Part shown: piece after piece, positions 27,563 to 36,926 of the stretch
How positions within the stretch are numbered: position 1 is the first letter of the stretch
Layout of the letters: every line of letters begins with the position of its first letter
NCBI GenBank assembly: GCA_029338875.1
Contig: JAQYBF010000041.1
Location: 1 to 57,982 of the forward strand
Reading direction: 5' to 3'
Length of the DNA: 57,982 nt
From: Lachnospiraceae bacterium
GTDB lineage: Bacteria; Bacillota; Clostridia; Lachnospirales; Lachnospiraceae
Notes under the pieces: generated by a model
Told to the model about the DNA's origin: nothing
What the model saw: only the letters and a program-made list of their open reading frames with translations
The model's database searches: none
Position numbers and translations under genes: made by a program

Positions 27563-28827
27563 TCACCTGCCTTAATAATATAGCCGCCACTCTCCAGAAG
27601 ACCGTTCGGATAGTCGCTTTCTTCAGTTTTTCCATGAATAGCCGTATTCTTTCCGATGGAGACATTGGCCGGAATTACGGAATCATTGCCGATGGTTACA
27701 AGGTCAAATGCATAGACCTTCTGGGACAGCTTGCTCGGGGCAAATTCTCCGACGCCCAGCTTTGCATTTTCCCCTACCGTGGTATTCTCAGCAATAATCG
27801 CCTTGTCGATCACTGCACCCTTTGCAATATGTACGCCGCGCATGAGAATGGAGTTCCTTACAACCGCGCCTTCCTCAACGATAACGCCCGGTCCCAGGAC
27901 ACAGTTCTCAACGGTACCGTCAATCTGGTCCGCCGCACCGATGATGGCTTTCTTGATGACTGCATTCTCTCCGACATAGTGGGGTTCGATCATGGTCTGC
28001 TTGGTATAGATTTTCCAGAATTCCTCATAGAGATTGAATTCAGGAATCAGATCCACAAGCTCCATATTGGCCTCCCAGTAGGAACCCAGGGTTCCGACAT
28101 CCTTCCAGTAGCCGTTGAATTCATAGGCGAAGATCCGCATGCCCTCATTGTGGCAGTAGGGAATGATGTGCTTGCCGAAATCGCAGTTGGGCTGATCCTT
28201 CAGCTTGATCAGGGCTTCCTTCAGAACCGGCCAGCTGAAGATATAGATGCCCATGGAAGCAAGGTTGGATCTCGGATGCTCGGGCTTCTCCTCAAATTCG
28301 GTGATCTGCTTGTTCTCATCGCAGATAACGACGCCGAATCGGCTTGCTTCCTCAATCGGAACCGGGATAGCCGCAATCGTGACATCCGCCTTGTTCTGCT
28401 TGTGGAAATCAAGCATGGCCTCATAATCCATCTTATAGATATGATCTCCGGAAAGAATCAGAACATAATCCGGATCATAGCTCTCGATATAGTTCAGATT
28501 CTGATAAATGGCATTTGCGGTTCCGGAATACCAGTCTGCATTGCTGCTTCTCTCATAAGGCGGAAGAACTGTAACGCCTCCGTTGTTACGATCGAGATCC
28601 CAAGGAATACCGATACCGATATGAGAGTTCAAAACCAGCGGCTGATACTGTGTCAGGACACCTACTGTATCAATCCCTGAATTGATGCAGTTTGAAAGCG
28701 GGAAATCGATGATCCTGTACTTTCCTCCAAAAGCAACAGCCGGTTTTGCAACGTTGGATGTCAGAACGCCCAGTCTGGATCCCTGGCCGCCGGCAAGAAG
28801 CATTGCAATCATTTCTTTACTGCCCAT
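27559..28827 (-). CDS. glgC: Glucose-1-phosphate adenylyltransferase GlgC
   Basis: Makes ADP-glucose for glycogen synthesis. From ATG 28827 (GGGGTGA 4-10 nt upstream) it has 422 residues; an in-frame GTG at 28845 lacks an RBS. Motifs: [11 protein letters not shown] (pyrophosphoryl loop), [10 protein letters not shown], the sugar site [10 protein letters not shown], and a C-terminal beta-helix. First gene of glgC-glgD-spoVG. Glycogen synthase and branching enzyme are not in the window. Confidence 0.95.
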   Translation of the reverse strand: MGSKEMIAMLLAGGQGSRLGVLTSNVAKPAVAFGGKYRIIDFPLSNCINSGIDTVGVLTQYQPLVLNSHIGIGIPWDLDRNNGGVTVLPPYERSSNADWYSGTANAIYQNLNYIESYDPDYVLILSGDHIYKMDYEAMLDFHKQNKADVTIAAIPVPIEEASRFGVVICDENKQITEFEEKPEHPRSNLASMGIYIFSWPVLKEALIKLKDQPNCDFGKHIIPYCHNEGMRIFAYEFNGYWKDVGTLGSYWEANMELVDLIPEFNLYEEFWKIYTKQTMIEPHYVGENAVIKKAIIGAADQIDGTVENCVLGPGVIVEEGAVVRNSILMRGVHIAKGAVIDKAIIAENTTVGENAKLGVGEFAPSKLSQKVYAFDLVTIGNDSVIPANVSIGKNTAIHGKTEESDYPNGLLESGGYIIKAGE

Positions 28828-28918
28828 GTACTCACCCCGTTTCACTGGATAGTTAAAACCTGCAGCTGTCTCCCGGCAGAAATGTCAGTTTGACTGCCAC
28901 ATTTGTAATCTTGACTAA

Positions 28919-28924
28919 ATTATA
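28919..28924 (-). promoter_or_regulatory. Predicted extended -10 promoter of glgC
   Basis: Minus strand TGCTATAAT, an extended -10, with only a poor -35 (TTTACA at 14 bp). It lies about 90 bp upstream of glgC in the 302-bp divergent region shared with murC. That region also has single near-matches to a DnaA box at 28973-28981 and about 29080-29090. Confidence 0.55.
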
Positions 28925-29031
28925 GCATAGATAGCCTGTGTAAACACCAAAATTTAACAAAAATATGGGGCCTTTTCCACAGCTGTTGACTCATTCTGTT
29001 CTTAATTTCATACCTGGCATCTTTTCATTTC

Positions 29032-29060
29032 TTGCAAAAGGGGAAAAAGCGTAGTATATA
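29032..29060 (+). promoter_or_regulatory. Predicted promoter of murC
   Basis: TTGCAA (29032-29037), a 17-bp spacer and TATATA (29055-29060), 70 bp before the murC ATG. Confidence 0.65.
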
Positions 29061-29129
29061 TAGGAAGAATTTAGAAAATCCACACCAGGAAAAGCCAATC
29101 AGTTTCTATTAGAGAGCAGGCGTTTTAAT

Positions 29130-30509
29130 ATGTTTAAAATTGACTTCAACCAGCCACTTCATGTTCATTTCATCGGCATCGGCGGCATCAGTATGAGCGG
29201 TCTTGCAGAAATCCTTCTGGACCGCCATTTTATTGTGTCCGGTTCGGACCGTGCACCTTCCGACCTCACACGCCATCTGGAAAAAATCGGTGCCAGGATC
29301 TCCTATCCTCAGTCTGCAGAAAATGTAGACCCTTCCACCGACGTCTTTGTATACACGGCAGCCATTCATCCGGACAATCCGGAATTTGCCAGGGCAAAGG
29401 AGACCGGAAAGCCCATGCTGACCAGAGCTCAGCTTCTTGGTCAGATCATGGATCATTTTAAAAACTCCATTGCCATCAGCGGCACCCACGGAAAGACCAC
29501 AACGACATCCATGATCAGCCAGGTTCTTCTCGAGGCTGCGGCTGATCCGACTATTTCCGTCGGAGCTATTTTCCAGCCCATTCACTCCAATATCCGGGTC
29601 GGATCTTCCGATGTCTTCGTTGCCGAGGCCTGCGAATACACGGACAGCTTTCTCTCCCTATATCCCCGCTACAGCATCATTCTGAATATTGATGCCGAGC
29701 ACCTGGACTACTTCAAGACTCTGGACAATGAGAGAAAATCCTTCCATAAATTTGTCGGAAATACTGCAAAAGATGGTCTTCTGGTCATTAACGGAGAGAT
29801 TCCCGACTACGAGGAGATTGTCAAGGATGCTCCCTGTAAGGTCGTAACCTACGGTTTTTCCGAAAAGGAAGACTATCACGCCGAAGATATCACTTACAAT
29901 GAATTTGCCTATCCGAGCTTTACTCCGGTTGCTTTCGGTGAAAAGCTTGAAAAAATCCAGCTTCATGTTCCCGGCCGCCACAATGTCGGAAATGCCCTGG
30001 CTGCCATCGCAGTCCTCAGAGCCATGGGAATCCCCTATGAGAAGATACAGAGCGGACTGGCCAAATTCTCCGGTGCCGACCGGCGTTTCCAGTACAAGGG
30101 AAAGCTTAAAAACGGAGCTGTCATCATCGATGACTATGCCCATCATCCTACAGAGATCACTGCTTCTCTGAATGCGGCTCTGAATTATCCGCACAAGCGG
30201 CTGGTCGTTATTTTCCAGCCCCATACCTATACCAGAACCAAAGCCTTCCTGCCTGATTTTATCCGTGCACTTTCCCTCGCCGACATCGTCGTCCTGGCTG
30301 ATATCTATGCCGCCCGGGAAAAGGATATCTACGGCGTAAGCTCCGCGGACATCCGGGATGGCCTTGTAAAGCTCGGCAAGGAAGCCTATTACTTCCATTC
30401 CTTCGATGAAATCGAAGACTGGGTGAAAAAAAATTCTATGAACGGCGATCTGTTGATAACTATGGGCGCCGGAAACATTGTAAATGTTGGCGAAGACCTG
30501 TTGAAATAA
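29130..30509 (+). CDS. murC: UDP-N-acetylmuramate--L-alanine ligase MurC
   Basis: Adds L-alanine to UDP-MurNAc in the cytoplasm. 459 residues, normal length. N-terminal UDP-binding domain with HFIGIGGISMSG (13-24), ATP loop GTHGKTTTT (118-126), central ligase domain and a C-terminal domain with DDYAHHPTE. An AGAGAGCAGG-type site precedes the ATG. Divergent from glgC; the dnaD operon starts 210 bp downstream behind DnaA boxes, so murC is probably a single-gene unit. Confidence 0.97.
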   Translation: MFKIDFNQPLHVHFIGIGGISMSGLAEILLDRHFIVSGSDRAPSDLTRHLEKIGARISYPQSAENVDPSTDVFVYTAAIHPDNPEFARAKETGKPMLTRAQLLGQIMDHFKNSIAISGTHGKTTTTSMISQVLLEAAADPTISVGAIFQPIHSNIRVGSSDVFVAEACEYTDSFLSLYPRYSIILNIDAEHLDYFKTLDNERKSFHKFVGNTAKDGLLVINGEIPDYEEIVKDAPCKVVTYGFSEKEDYHAEDITYNEFAYPSFTPVAFGEKLEKIQLHVPGRHNVGNALAAIAVLRAMGIPYEKIQSGLAKFSGADRRFQYKGKLKNGAVIIDDYAHHPTEITASLNAALNYPHKRLVVIFQPHTYTRTKAFLPDFIRALSLADIVVLADIYAAREKDIYGVSSADIRDGLVKLGKEAYYFHSFDEIEDWVKKNSMNGDLLITMGAGNIVNVGEDLLK

Positions 30510-30512
30510 CAT

Positions 30513-30608
30513 TTATCCACTTTATCCACAACTCACTGTTGAAAGTTTTCGACATGAGCTGTGGATTTTTTATAGCAGATTTTCAGACCTCCGCCGCACT
30601 TATCCACA
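30513..30608. promoter_or_regulatory. Cluster of DnaA boxes upstream of dnaD
   Basis: Two perfect TTATCCACA boxes (30522-30530 and 30600-30608), one 8/9 box TTATCCACT directly abutting the first (30513-30521), and one inverted 7/9 box TGTGGATTT (30560-30568). A weaker TGTGGCTTA follows at 30626-30634. All lie between murC and the dnaD promoter. No dnaA or dnaN is nearby, so this is more likely a regulatory or DnaA-titrating site than the replication origin. Confidence 0.7.
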
Positions 30609-30663
30609 TCATGCACATTTCCCGATGTGGCTTATTCTGCCGGCTGCGAAGTGCCTCCTTTCT

Positions 30664-30691
30664 TTGCAGAGACTTTTCTTTATGGTATAAT
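30664..30691 (+). promoter_or_regulatory. Predicted promoter of dnaD-dnaI-prs
   Basis: TTGCAG (30664-30669), a 16-bp spacer and TATAAT (30686-30691), 28 bp before the dnaD ATG and about 55 bp after the last perfect DnaA box. Confidence 0.75.
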
Positions 30692-30719
30692 TTCGGCGAT
30701 AGAAATCAGGAGGAAATTC

Positions 30720-31832
30720 ATGTCTGATCAGATTACCTTACACACAGTCTCCGAAAAACAGGTGACCTGTGTTTCCAATACCTTTATTGACCATTATCTT
30801 CCGGAGGCAGACGGAGAATATGTGAAGATCTATCTCTTTCTTCTCCGCTGTCTTTCCGGCCGGGATTCCGTCTTTTCCATCAGCCGCTTTGCCGATCTCC
30901 TCGGCCATACCGAACGGGATATCATGAAAGCGCTGGATTACTGGGAAAGCCGCCATCTTCTCCGTCTGGAATATGATAAAAACAAGAAGCTTGTCGGCAT
31001 CTGTATGCTGGACCCGGATGATAACCAGCTTGCTCCGCTGACTGTCAATCTCCAGAAGATGCCCGAAAAGGAGCCTTCTGCAGGAGAAATAAAGGGCCGG
31101 GAAGAGGCATCCTCCGGTCCGGTCTCTCTTTCTGAAGAAAATAGAGAAGAGATCCCGACAGAGCCGGATTTCTCTCCCGAAGAGCGTAAGATCATCAACC
31201 AGGATGTAGCTTCAAAGGAGCTTATCTATGTGACCGAGCAGTATATTGACAAGCCGATGAGTCAGAATGAGGCGGACACTGTTCTCTTCTGGCACTGGAC
31301 CCTGGGCCTGTCCATTGAGCTGATCGAATTCCTGGTAGAGGAATGTATCGCAGCCGGCCACAAGAGCATCCGCTATATGAACAAGATCGCCATCAGCTGG
31401 CGGAAGGAAGGAATCACTACTGAAGAGGAGGCCCGGCTGGCTTCCGATATCCATTCCAATGCCTATTATGCGATCATGAAGGCATTCGGTATTCAGGGAA
31501 GAAAGCTGACTCCCAGAGAGGAAGACTATCTGGCCCGCTGGACCAAGGAATTTGCCTTTACCGAAGATCTGATCTCCGAGGCCTGCCAGCGGACCGTCAT
31601 GCAGACCGGCAAGGCCAGCTTCGAGTATGCGGATACCATCCTGTCCAACTGGAATCGGGCCCATATCCATACACTGGATGAGGTCAGGAATCAGGATAAC
31701 AGTCATGCCAGGAATCGGGCAGCCGTCAAGGGCAATGCTTCAAATATGAATCTGAATAAAAAGGAAGGTCTTTCTTCTCCTTCCTATGATGATGAATCCC
31801 TGCAGGCACTGGAGAAGAAGCTTTTATCATAA
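30720..31832 (+). CDS. DnaD-domain replication protein
   Basis: Primosome component of Firmicutes that helps remodel DNA and load the replicative helicase. 370 residues from ATG 30720 (AGGAGG 6 nt upstream; the earlier in-frame Met at 30627 precedes the promoter's -10). An N-terminal winged-helix DnaD-like domain (about 10-100), an acidic, low-complexity linker (about 115-160), then two DnaB2/DnaD C-terminal repeats: about 165-240 (VLFWHWTLGLSIELIEFLVEECI, in parts WHWTLGLSIELI and EFLVEEC) and about 245-320 (YLARWTKEFAFTEDLISEA, with the YxxxI-type end ILSNWNRAHI). Followed at 36 bp by the helicase-loader-like gene. Confidence 0.9.
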   Translation: MSDQITLHTVSEKQVTCVSNTFIDHYLPEADGEYVKIYLFLLRCLSGRDSVFSISRFADLLGHTERDIMKALDYWESRHLLRLEYDKNKKLVGICMLDPDDNQLAPLTVNLQKMPEKEPSAGEIKGREEASSGPVSLSEENREEIPTEPDFSPEERKIINQDVASKELIYVTEQYIDKPMSQNEADTVLFWHWTLGLSIELIEFLVEECIAAGHKSIRYMNKIAISWRKEGITTEEEARLASDIHSNAYYAIMKAFGIQGRKLTPREEDYLARWTKEFAFTEDLISEACQRTVMQTGKASFEYADTILSNWNRAHIHTLDEVRNQDNSHARNRAAVKGNASNMNLNKKEGLSSPSYDDESLQALEKKLLS

Positions 31833-31868
31833 AGAAATGTTTTAATCAGTCAGGAAAGGGCTTTTGCT

Positions 31869-32870
31869 ATGTCCCTGTCAAATGAACAATTTGATGCGCT
31901 GATGCGTTCCTATGAGAACCAGCGGGCCATCGACATAGACCAGATGGAAGCGCATGTCCGCGAGGTCGAGGCCAGAATCCCGCGTATTCGCGAAATACGG
32001 AAGGAAATCTCCGATGCTGCCTATGAGGCCGCAAAGGAGAGGCTTATGAATCCCTCTGCCGGCGATGCTTCTGATGCATCTGATCAGATGCTTTCCCGCC
32101 GCCTGAAAGCACTGACCGAGGAACGGACAGCACTTTTGAAAAAATACGGCTATCCGGAAGACTATATGGAAATCAAATACCGCTGTCCCGACTGCCGGGA
32201 TACCGGTTTTATCGGGAATCAGCGCTGCCACTGCTTCCGTCAGGCAGCCATCCGCATCGTCTACCGCCAGTCCCATATCATGGAACTTTTAGAGACCCAG
32301 TCCTTCGATGATTTTTCTCTGGATTTCTATTCCGACCGAAAATCCGAAAGGGAAGGTACTTCCCCGAAAGAGGCAGCATCCAGAGCCCTGACCCTGATGA
32401 AGAAATTTTCAAAGGACTTCAAGACATGCGGCGGAAATGTCTTTCTCTACGGCGAAACCGGAACAGGAAAGACCTTCCTCACCAACTGCAGTGCAAGAGC
32501 ACTCCTGGATCAGGGGATTTCCGTTATTTACTTTACCGCTTTTCAGTTTTTTCAGCTTCTTGAAAAACATGTTTTTGACCACGATCACACTTTAGATGAA
32601 GATTATGATAATATATTCTCTTGTGAAGTTCTGATCATCGATGATCTCGGAACAGAAATGAAGAACAGCTTTACCACTGCCCAGATGTTCCAGGTAATTA
32701 ATGAGCGCCTGATCCGCAGGCGTTCCACGATCATCACTACCAATCTTTCCCTCGGGGATCTCCGCGACCGTTACGGCGAGCGCGTTTTATCCAGAATTAC
32801 CAGCAACTATACTCTGATCAAACTCTTCGGAAAAGACGTCCGTCTTCAGAAAAGTTTAGAGAAAAAGTAA
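31869..32870 (+). CDS. DnaI/DnaC-like helicase loader ATPase
   Basis: AAA+ protein expected to load the replicative helicase together with the DnaD protein upstream. 333 residues. The N-terminal helical domain ends in a four-cysteine zinc-type motif (C106, C109, C120, C122), as in DnaI; Walker A GETGTGKT (195-202), Walker B VLIIDDLGTE (about 254-263), sensor region TTNLS and a C-terminal arginine-rich SRITSNYTLIKLFG. AGGAAAGGGC lies upstream of the ATG. The pairing with dnaD mirrors the dnaB-dnaI pair of Bacillus. Confidence 0.9.
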   Translation: MSLSNEQFDALMRSYENQRAIDIDQMEAHVREVEARIPRIREIRKEISDAAYEAAKERLMNPSAGDASDASDQMLSRRLKALTEERTALLKKYGYPEDYMEIKYRCPDCRDTGFIGNQRCHCFRQAAIRIVYRQSHIMELLETQSFDDFSLDFYSDRKSEREGTSPKEAASRALTLMKKFSKDFKTCGGNVFLYGETGTGKTFLTNCSARALLDQGISVIYFTAFQFFQLLEKHVFDHDHTLDEDYDNIFSCEVLIIDDLGTEMKNSFTTAQMFQVINERLIRRRSTIITTNLSLGDLRDRYGERVLSRITSNYTLIKLFGKDVRLQKSLEKK

Positions 32871-32898
32871 TCACCATCTATCTCAGGAGGAAAAATTC

Positions 32899-34080
32899 AT
32901 GCCTAATGACAATCAGCTGTCCTGTACCACGCCCATTGCGCCTCTGGGTGTCATCCCGATGAAAAGCTGTCTTGCCCTCGGCGATGAGGTAAATGAATAC
33001 CTCGTTTCGTGGAGAGGCAAACGCGAAAAGGATCGCTTCATTGACGCTGCCAATGCTTCTTATCAGAGACATTCCTGCATCGTTGATGCCGAAGCGCCCC
33101 GTTTCGGATCCGGCGAGGGAAAGGGCATGATCAATCAGTCCATCCGGGGACTTGACCTTTATCTTCTGACCGACGTCACCAACTGGAACTGCACCTACAA
33201 GGTCTGCGGCCAGACCAACCATTATTCGCCGGATGATCACTATGCAGAGCTGAAACGGATCATCGCCGCTACCAACGGTAAGGCAAAGCGGATCAATGTC
33301 ATTATGCCCTTCCTTTATGAAGGACGTCAGCACAAGCGTTCCGGCCGTGAGTCGCTGGACTGCGCTCTGATGCTTCAGGAGCTGGTCAGCATGGGTGTTG
33401 ACAATATCATCACCTTTGATGCCCATGATCCCCGTGTTCAGAATGCCATTCCACTCCACGGATTCGAATCGGTTCCCGCCTACTATCAGTTCATCAAGAA
33501 TATCCTGAAGCATGAGAACGATCTGAAGCTGGACAACGATCATCTGATGATCGTAAGCCCTGATGAGGGTGCCACCCAGCGTGCCGTTTATCTCGCCTCC
33601 GTTCTCGGCGTTGATATGGGCATGTTCTATAAGAGAAGAGATTATTCCCGTGTCGTTGACGGCAGAAACCCCATCGTCGCTCATGAATTCCTCGGCTCCG
33701 ATGTCGAGGGCAAGGATGTCATCGTCATCGACGATATGATTTCCTCCGGCGAGTCCATGATCGATGTCGCTCACGAGCTGAAGAAGAGAAAGGCCGGCAG
33801 GATCTTCGTCGTTGCCACCTTCGGTCTCTTCACCAACGGCCTGGCCGCCTTCGACAAGGCTGTAGAGGAAGGTACCATTTACCGGGTTGTAACCACCAAC
33901 CTGACCTACCAGACTCCGGAGCTTTTAAGCCGTGACTACTATATCAGCTGCGACATGTCCAAGTATATCGCCTATATCATCGATACTCTGAACCATAACG
34001 CATCCATGTCCGGTCTTCTGGATCCCTATGACCGGATCAACCGGGTGGTAACCAAGTATAAGGACAAGAACAAGGCCTGA
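32899..34080 (+). CDS. prs: Ribose-phosphate pyrophosphokinase, long divergent form
   Basis: Makes PRPP from ribose-5-phosphate and ATP, the substrate of hpt in this window. 393 residues, longer than the usual 310-320. The PRPP loop is VIVIDDMISSGESM (about 275-288), and the flexible ATP loop appears as PFLYEGRQHKRSGRE, in place of the usual YxRQDRK version. NNxYSPDDHYAEL-type and TFDAHDP blocks are conserved. Lachnospiraceae often carry this longer paralogue. AGGAGG is 11 nt upstream of the ATG; 28-bp gap after dnaI, so co-transcribed with the replication genes. Confidence 0.88.
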   Translation: MPNDNQLSCTTPIAPLGVIPMKSCLALGDEVNEYLVSWRGKREKDRFIDAANASYQRHSCIVDAEAPRFGSGEGKGMINQSIRGLDLYLLTDVTNWNCTYKVCGQTNHYSPDDHYAELKRIIAATNGKAKRINVIMPFLYEGRQHKRSGRESLDCALMLQELVSMGVDNIITFDAHDPRVQNAIPLHGFESVPAYYQFIKNILKHENDLKLDNDHLMIVSPDEGATQRAVYLASVLGVDMGMFYKRRDYSRVVDGRNPIVAHEFLGSDVEGKDVIVIDDMISSGESMIDVAHELKKRKAGRIFVVATFGLFTNGLAAFDKAVEEGTIYRVVTTNLTYQTPELLSRDYYISCDMSKYIAYIIDTLNHNASMSGLLDPYDRINRVVTKYKDKNKA

Positions 34081-34178
34081 GCTGATAAAATCCGGCCCAA
34101 AAGAAAATGATCTGAACCGGAAATAGAATTCATTTCAGGGAGCAGACCGAGGTCGAGATCTCTAAAAATTCTGTAAGA

Positions 34179-34220
34179 AAATGGACTGGAGAAAGCTTTC
34201 GTTTTCTCCAGTCCATTTTT
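34179..34220. terminator. Bidirectional terminator between prs and the 851-residue protein
   Basis: AAAATGGACTGGAGAAA and TTTTCTCCAGTCCATTTT pair in a 16-17-bp stem with A and U runs on both sides. It sits between two genes that converge here. Confidence 0.9.
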
Positions 34221-34302
34221 GTTTCTTTATTTCATGATGCGGGTGTCACATATAAGATAACCGTATCCCGATTTTCTGCCGGTCTTTATTTCGGCGGCTA
34301 TA

Positions 34303-36858
34303 CTACTTCACGTAGGCAATATAGACCGATCCGGCCTGAGCAATACTCTGCTCCGCCTCGGCCAGTGACATGCTTTCATAAGATCCCTTTTCCGGATGAT
34401 AGATGCTGACATTGGAGGAAGAATATCCTGCAAGAACTGCCGGCCCGCTCTTCATTTCAACATAGACCGGCGTACCGTTCGATACATAATAGAGGGCTTC
34501 GCTCAGACTGATTCCGGTCAGATCCAGACAGACAGTCTGGTCCATATTTGACTGCAGAACCTGAAGGGCTGAATTTCCGCCCGCCAGAAGGCTGTGGACA
34601 TTGGTATTCTTTCCCTCAAAGTTCAGGATTGTGCTGAGACACTGGCTTTCCTGATCCTGATTCTTATCTTCCGATCCGACCGCCAGAGTCAGGCTGTTTT
34701 TACTGTTTTTCCGACTGCGCTTCCAGATATATCTGGCAGAATTATCGACGACAATTCCCATCTCGCTGTCAGCTCTCTGTATGGCCTGAACCGGATCGCT
34801 TCCAGAATCCACCACATTGCCTCCGACATAGACATAGTACTGCTGTTCGGAGTGGGTGGCCTTGACTGTGATCGTACGGCTCTTGTCCGCCTCTGCAAAG
34901 CCTGCCTGTTGGAAATGGAAGGATGTGGCCGGACTCTTGAGCTTGGCCATCTGAAGGCCCAGGGTAAGACCGCCTGCCCCGTCGGCAGACGATACAATGG
35001 TTACCGACTGATTCCGCTCTCCGGCATTGTCCTTGATGGTATCCTGAGCATCCGCTGTGAAACTTCCGTCGGCAGCTCTGCTGACCAGATTCAGATAGAG
35101 GGTATAGGAATCCTCACTCACACCGGTGACATAGCAGCCGTCTCTTGTATATTCCTTCAGGACATCCGCCCTGCCGCCGGTCACCTCCGCAATATCAATC
35201 TTATACATGGGATACATGCTGCCGCCCGCGGAATCCGAGGTCATATCGGATTTTCTTACCGTACCGTAGACGAAATCATTGTCAATATAGACCAGGGGCC
35301 TTAGAAGTTCATCCGCTCCAGCCTTGATATCAAACTGTTTTCTGGTCTCCAGATCGATGACATGAATGCTGTCCGAGGGTTCGTCCTTATCGGTCCAGGA
35401 CAGATAGCGGCCGGTCTTTGATGCCGCATACTGGCTGGTCTTCATTTCCGTCAGCATCTCCGATGTTTCCAGGGTATTCAGATCGATCTTTAAGAGAGTT
35501 CCATCGACCATGACATAGAAGATATTGTCATTGGACTTATAGAGAAGGTCGGAGAAGCCTGCCTTCAGAATCTGATAGGACTTGGTCGACTGAATAAAGG
35601 TCTGCTCCTGGGTATTGCCGGTTCTTGCGCTGTAGCGGTAGAGTCCGATGCCGCACTTGCCCTCATGGGGACCTGCATTCATATAGCCATAGACCACGAA
35701 GTCCATGGTGCCGTTTTCATCCATATTCAGGAGCATGATGGAATGCGACTGATTGTTCAGTCTGCGATCCGTCAGATTTCCGTTCCGGAAGGAAAAGACC
35801 CGGGTCAGATTTCCGGTGTTCTCATTGAATTCATAGAGCTCGCCATCCATCTCAAAGGCAGTCACCGTACCGATTGCATTGGAAATATAGTTCACATTCC
35901 GGTTTCCAAGCCCAAGGGTCAGAAGACCGTCTTCCGTAAACCGGATCTTTTCAGGATCGTAAATCTGGTTCATGGTTCTCTGATAGTCCAGAAGATACAT
36001 TTTTCCAGAGCCATAGCGGATCTTGAAATATTCATCGACATCGTAATAGGTCTTCCTGCCGCTGCTGTCCTTGGCTGCCATCCGATAGGTCATTTCCATG
36101 GCGGAATAGTCGCTGGTTACCTCTGTAAGCTCGGTTACCTGGGAGCCGGAAAGACTTCCGTCAAAGGATTTCCATGCTACCTGGTCAGCCGTCGAATGAA
36201 TGTCTACCTGCTGGAGCTCGGAGGTATCGCTGCTCAGTCCATCTGTTTCCAGATAGGCTCCGACTCCCTCGCTATCCTTATTCCAGGCCATATTCTGGAA
36301 GGAATGGGCGAAATCCAGGCACTCGGCTGCATGGCTGCTGCTGTCCTGGACAATCCGGCAGTAATAATGAACCTGGCCCTCATCTGTGTGAAGGGTCAGC
36401 ACCAGAAGATACTCTGTATTTTCTTCAATCAGATTGGCAATCTGAAGACTGGTCTGAATCTGATTTTTCTTTTCTGTGAATTTGACCCTGCTCTCATCTG
36501 CAATTTTTCGTTCCGTATCCAGGGAACGGACCTCATAGGACATCTTTTTGACCGTCGTGCCATAGGTCCGGATCTGCAGATTCAGCGTACGGTCATCCCC
36601 CAGAGGTGCAACCGCATTTCTCATATAGAGGGCATCCATGTCCTCGGTATAGCCATAAAGCTCGTTGATCTCCTGATCATGATACTGAACGGAAATAACC
36701 GGAAGGGTCGGACTCTGCACATTGGAAGCTGCCTTGTCACGGCTTCGGTTCATCCAAAGGAAGAAAACAATAAAAGCCGCAAGAAAGGTCAGGCAGAGAC
36801 GGAGGATTTTCCGCTTTGTGGATTTCTTCAGGCCTTTTTCTCTGAATGACAGTTCCAA
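34303..36858 (-). CDS. Uncharacterised membrane-anchored extracytoplasmic protein, 851 residues
   Basis: I do not recognise the family. There is a basic N-terminus, one transmembrane anchor (about 21-37, LCLTFLAAFIVFFLW), then some 810 extracytoplasmic residues. The middle (about 300-600) has repeated blade-like strands (LYEFNENTGNLTRVFSF, GLYRYSARTGN, LLKIDLNTLETSEML, IHVIDLETRKQF) that suggest a beta-propeller. The last 110 residues (NVHSLLAGGNSALQ, LYYVSNGTPVYVEMKSGP, VSIYHPEKGSYESM) resemble a C39-type papain-like domain but lack the catalytic Cys and His. The start is TTG at 36858 with AAAGGA 10 nt upstream; the next Met is beyond the anchor. Monocistronic. Possibly a cell-surface sensor or scaffold; function unknown. 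Confidence 0.75.
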   Translation of the reverse strand: MELSFREKGLKKSTKRKILRLCLTFLAAFIVFFLWMNRSRDKAASNVQSPTLPVISVQYHDQEINELYGYTEDMDALYMRNAVAPLGDDRTLNLQIRTYGTTVKKMSYEVRSLDTERKIADESRVKFTEKKNQIQTSLQIANLIEENTEYLLVLTLHTDEGQVHYYCRIVQDSSSHAAECLDFAHSFQNMAWNKDSEGVGAYLETDGLSSDTSELQQVDIHSTADQVAWKSFDGSLSGSQVTELTEVTSDYSAMEMTYRMAAKDSSGRKTYYDVDEYFKIRYGSGKMYLLDYQRTMNQIYDPEKIRFTEDGLLTLGLGNRNVNYISNAIGTVTAFEMDGELYEFNENTGNLTRVFSFRNGNLTDRRLNNQSHSIMLLNMDENGTMDFVVYGYMNAGPHEGKCGIGLYRYSARTGNTQEQTFIQSTKSYQILKAGFSDLLYKSNDNIFYVMVDGTLLKIDLNTLETSEMLTEMKTSQYAASKTGRYLSWTDKDEPSDSIHVIDLETRKQFDIKAGADELLRPLVYIDNDFVYGTVRKSDMTSDSAGGSMYPMYKIDIAEVTGGRADVLKEYTRDGCYVTGVSEDSYTLYLNLVSRAADGSFTADAQDTIKDNAGERNQSVTIVSSADGAGGLTLGLQMAKLKSPATSFHFQQAGFAEADKSRTITVKATHSEQQYYVYVGGNVVDSGSDPVQAIQRADSEMGIVVDNSARYIWKRSRKNSKNSLTLAVGSEDKNQDQESQCLSTILNFEGKNTNVHSLLAGGNSALQVLQSNMDQTVCLDLTGISLSEALYYVSNGTPVYVEMKSGPAVLAGYSSSNVSIYHPEKGSYESMSLAEAEQSIAQAGSVYIAYVK

Positions 36859-36926
36859 GATTCTAATATCCTTTCTACAAACCCATAAAGGGTGAGAACA
36901 GATTCAATCTGATACAATCAAGACCA

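Noticed and set aside
30513-30634. Chromosomal replication origin
   Set aside because: DnaA boxes are present, but dnaA, dnaN, an AT-rich unwinding region and a strand switch of housekeeping genes are not.
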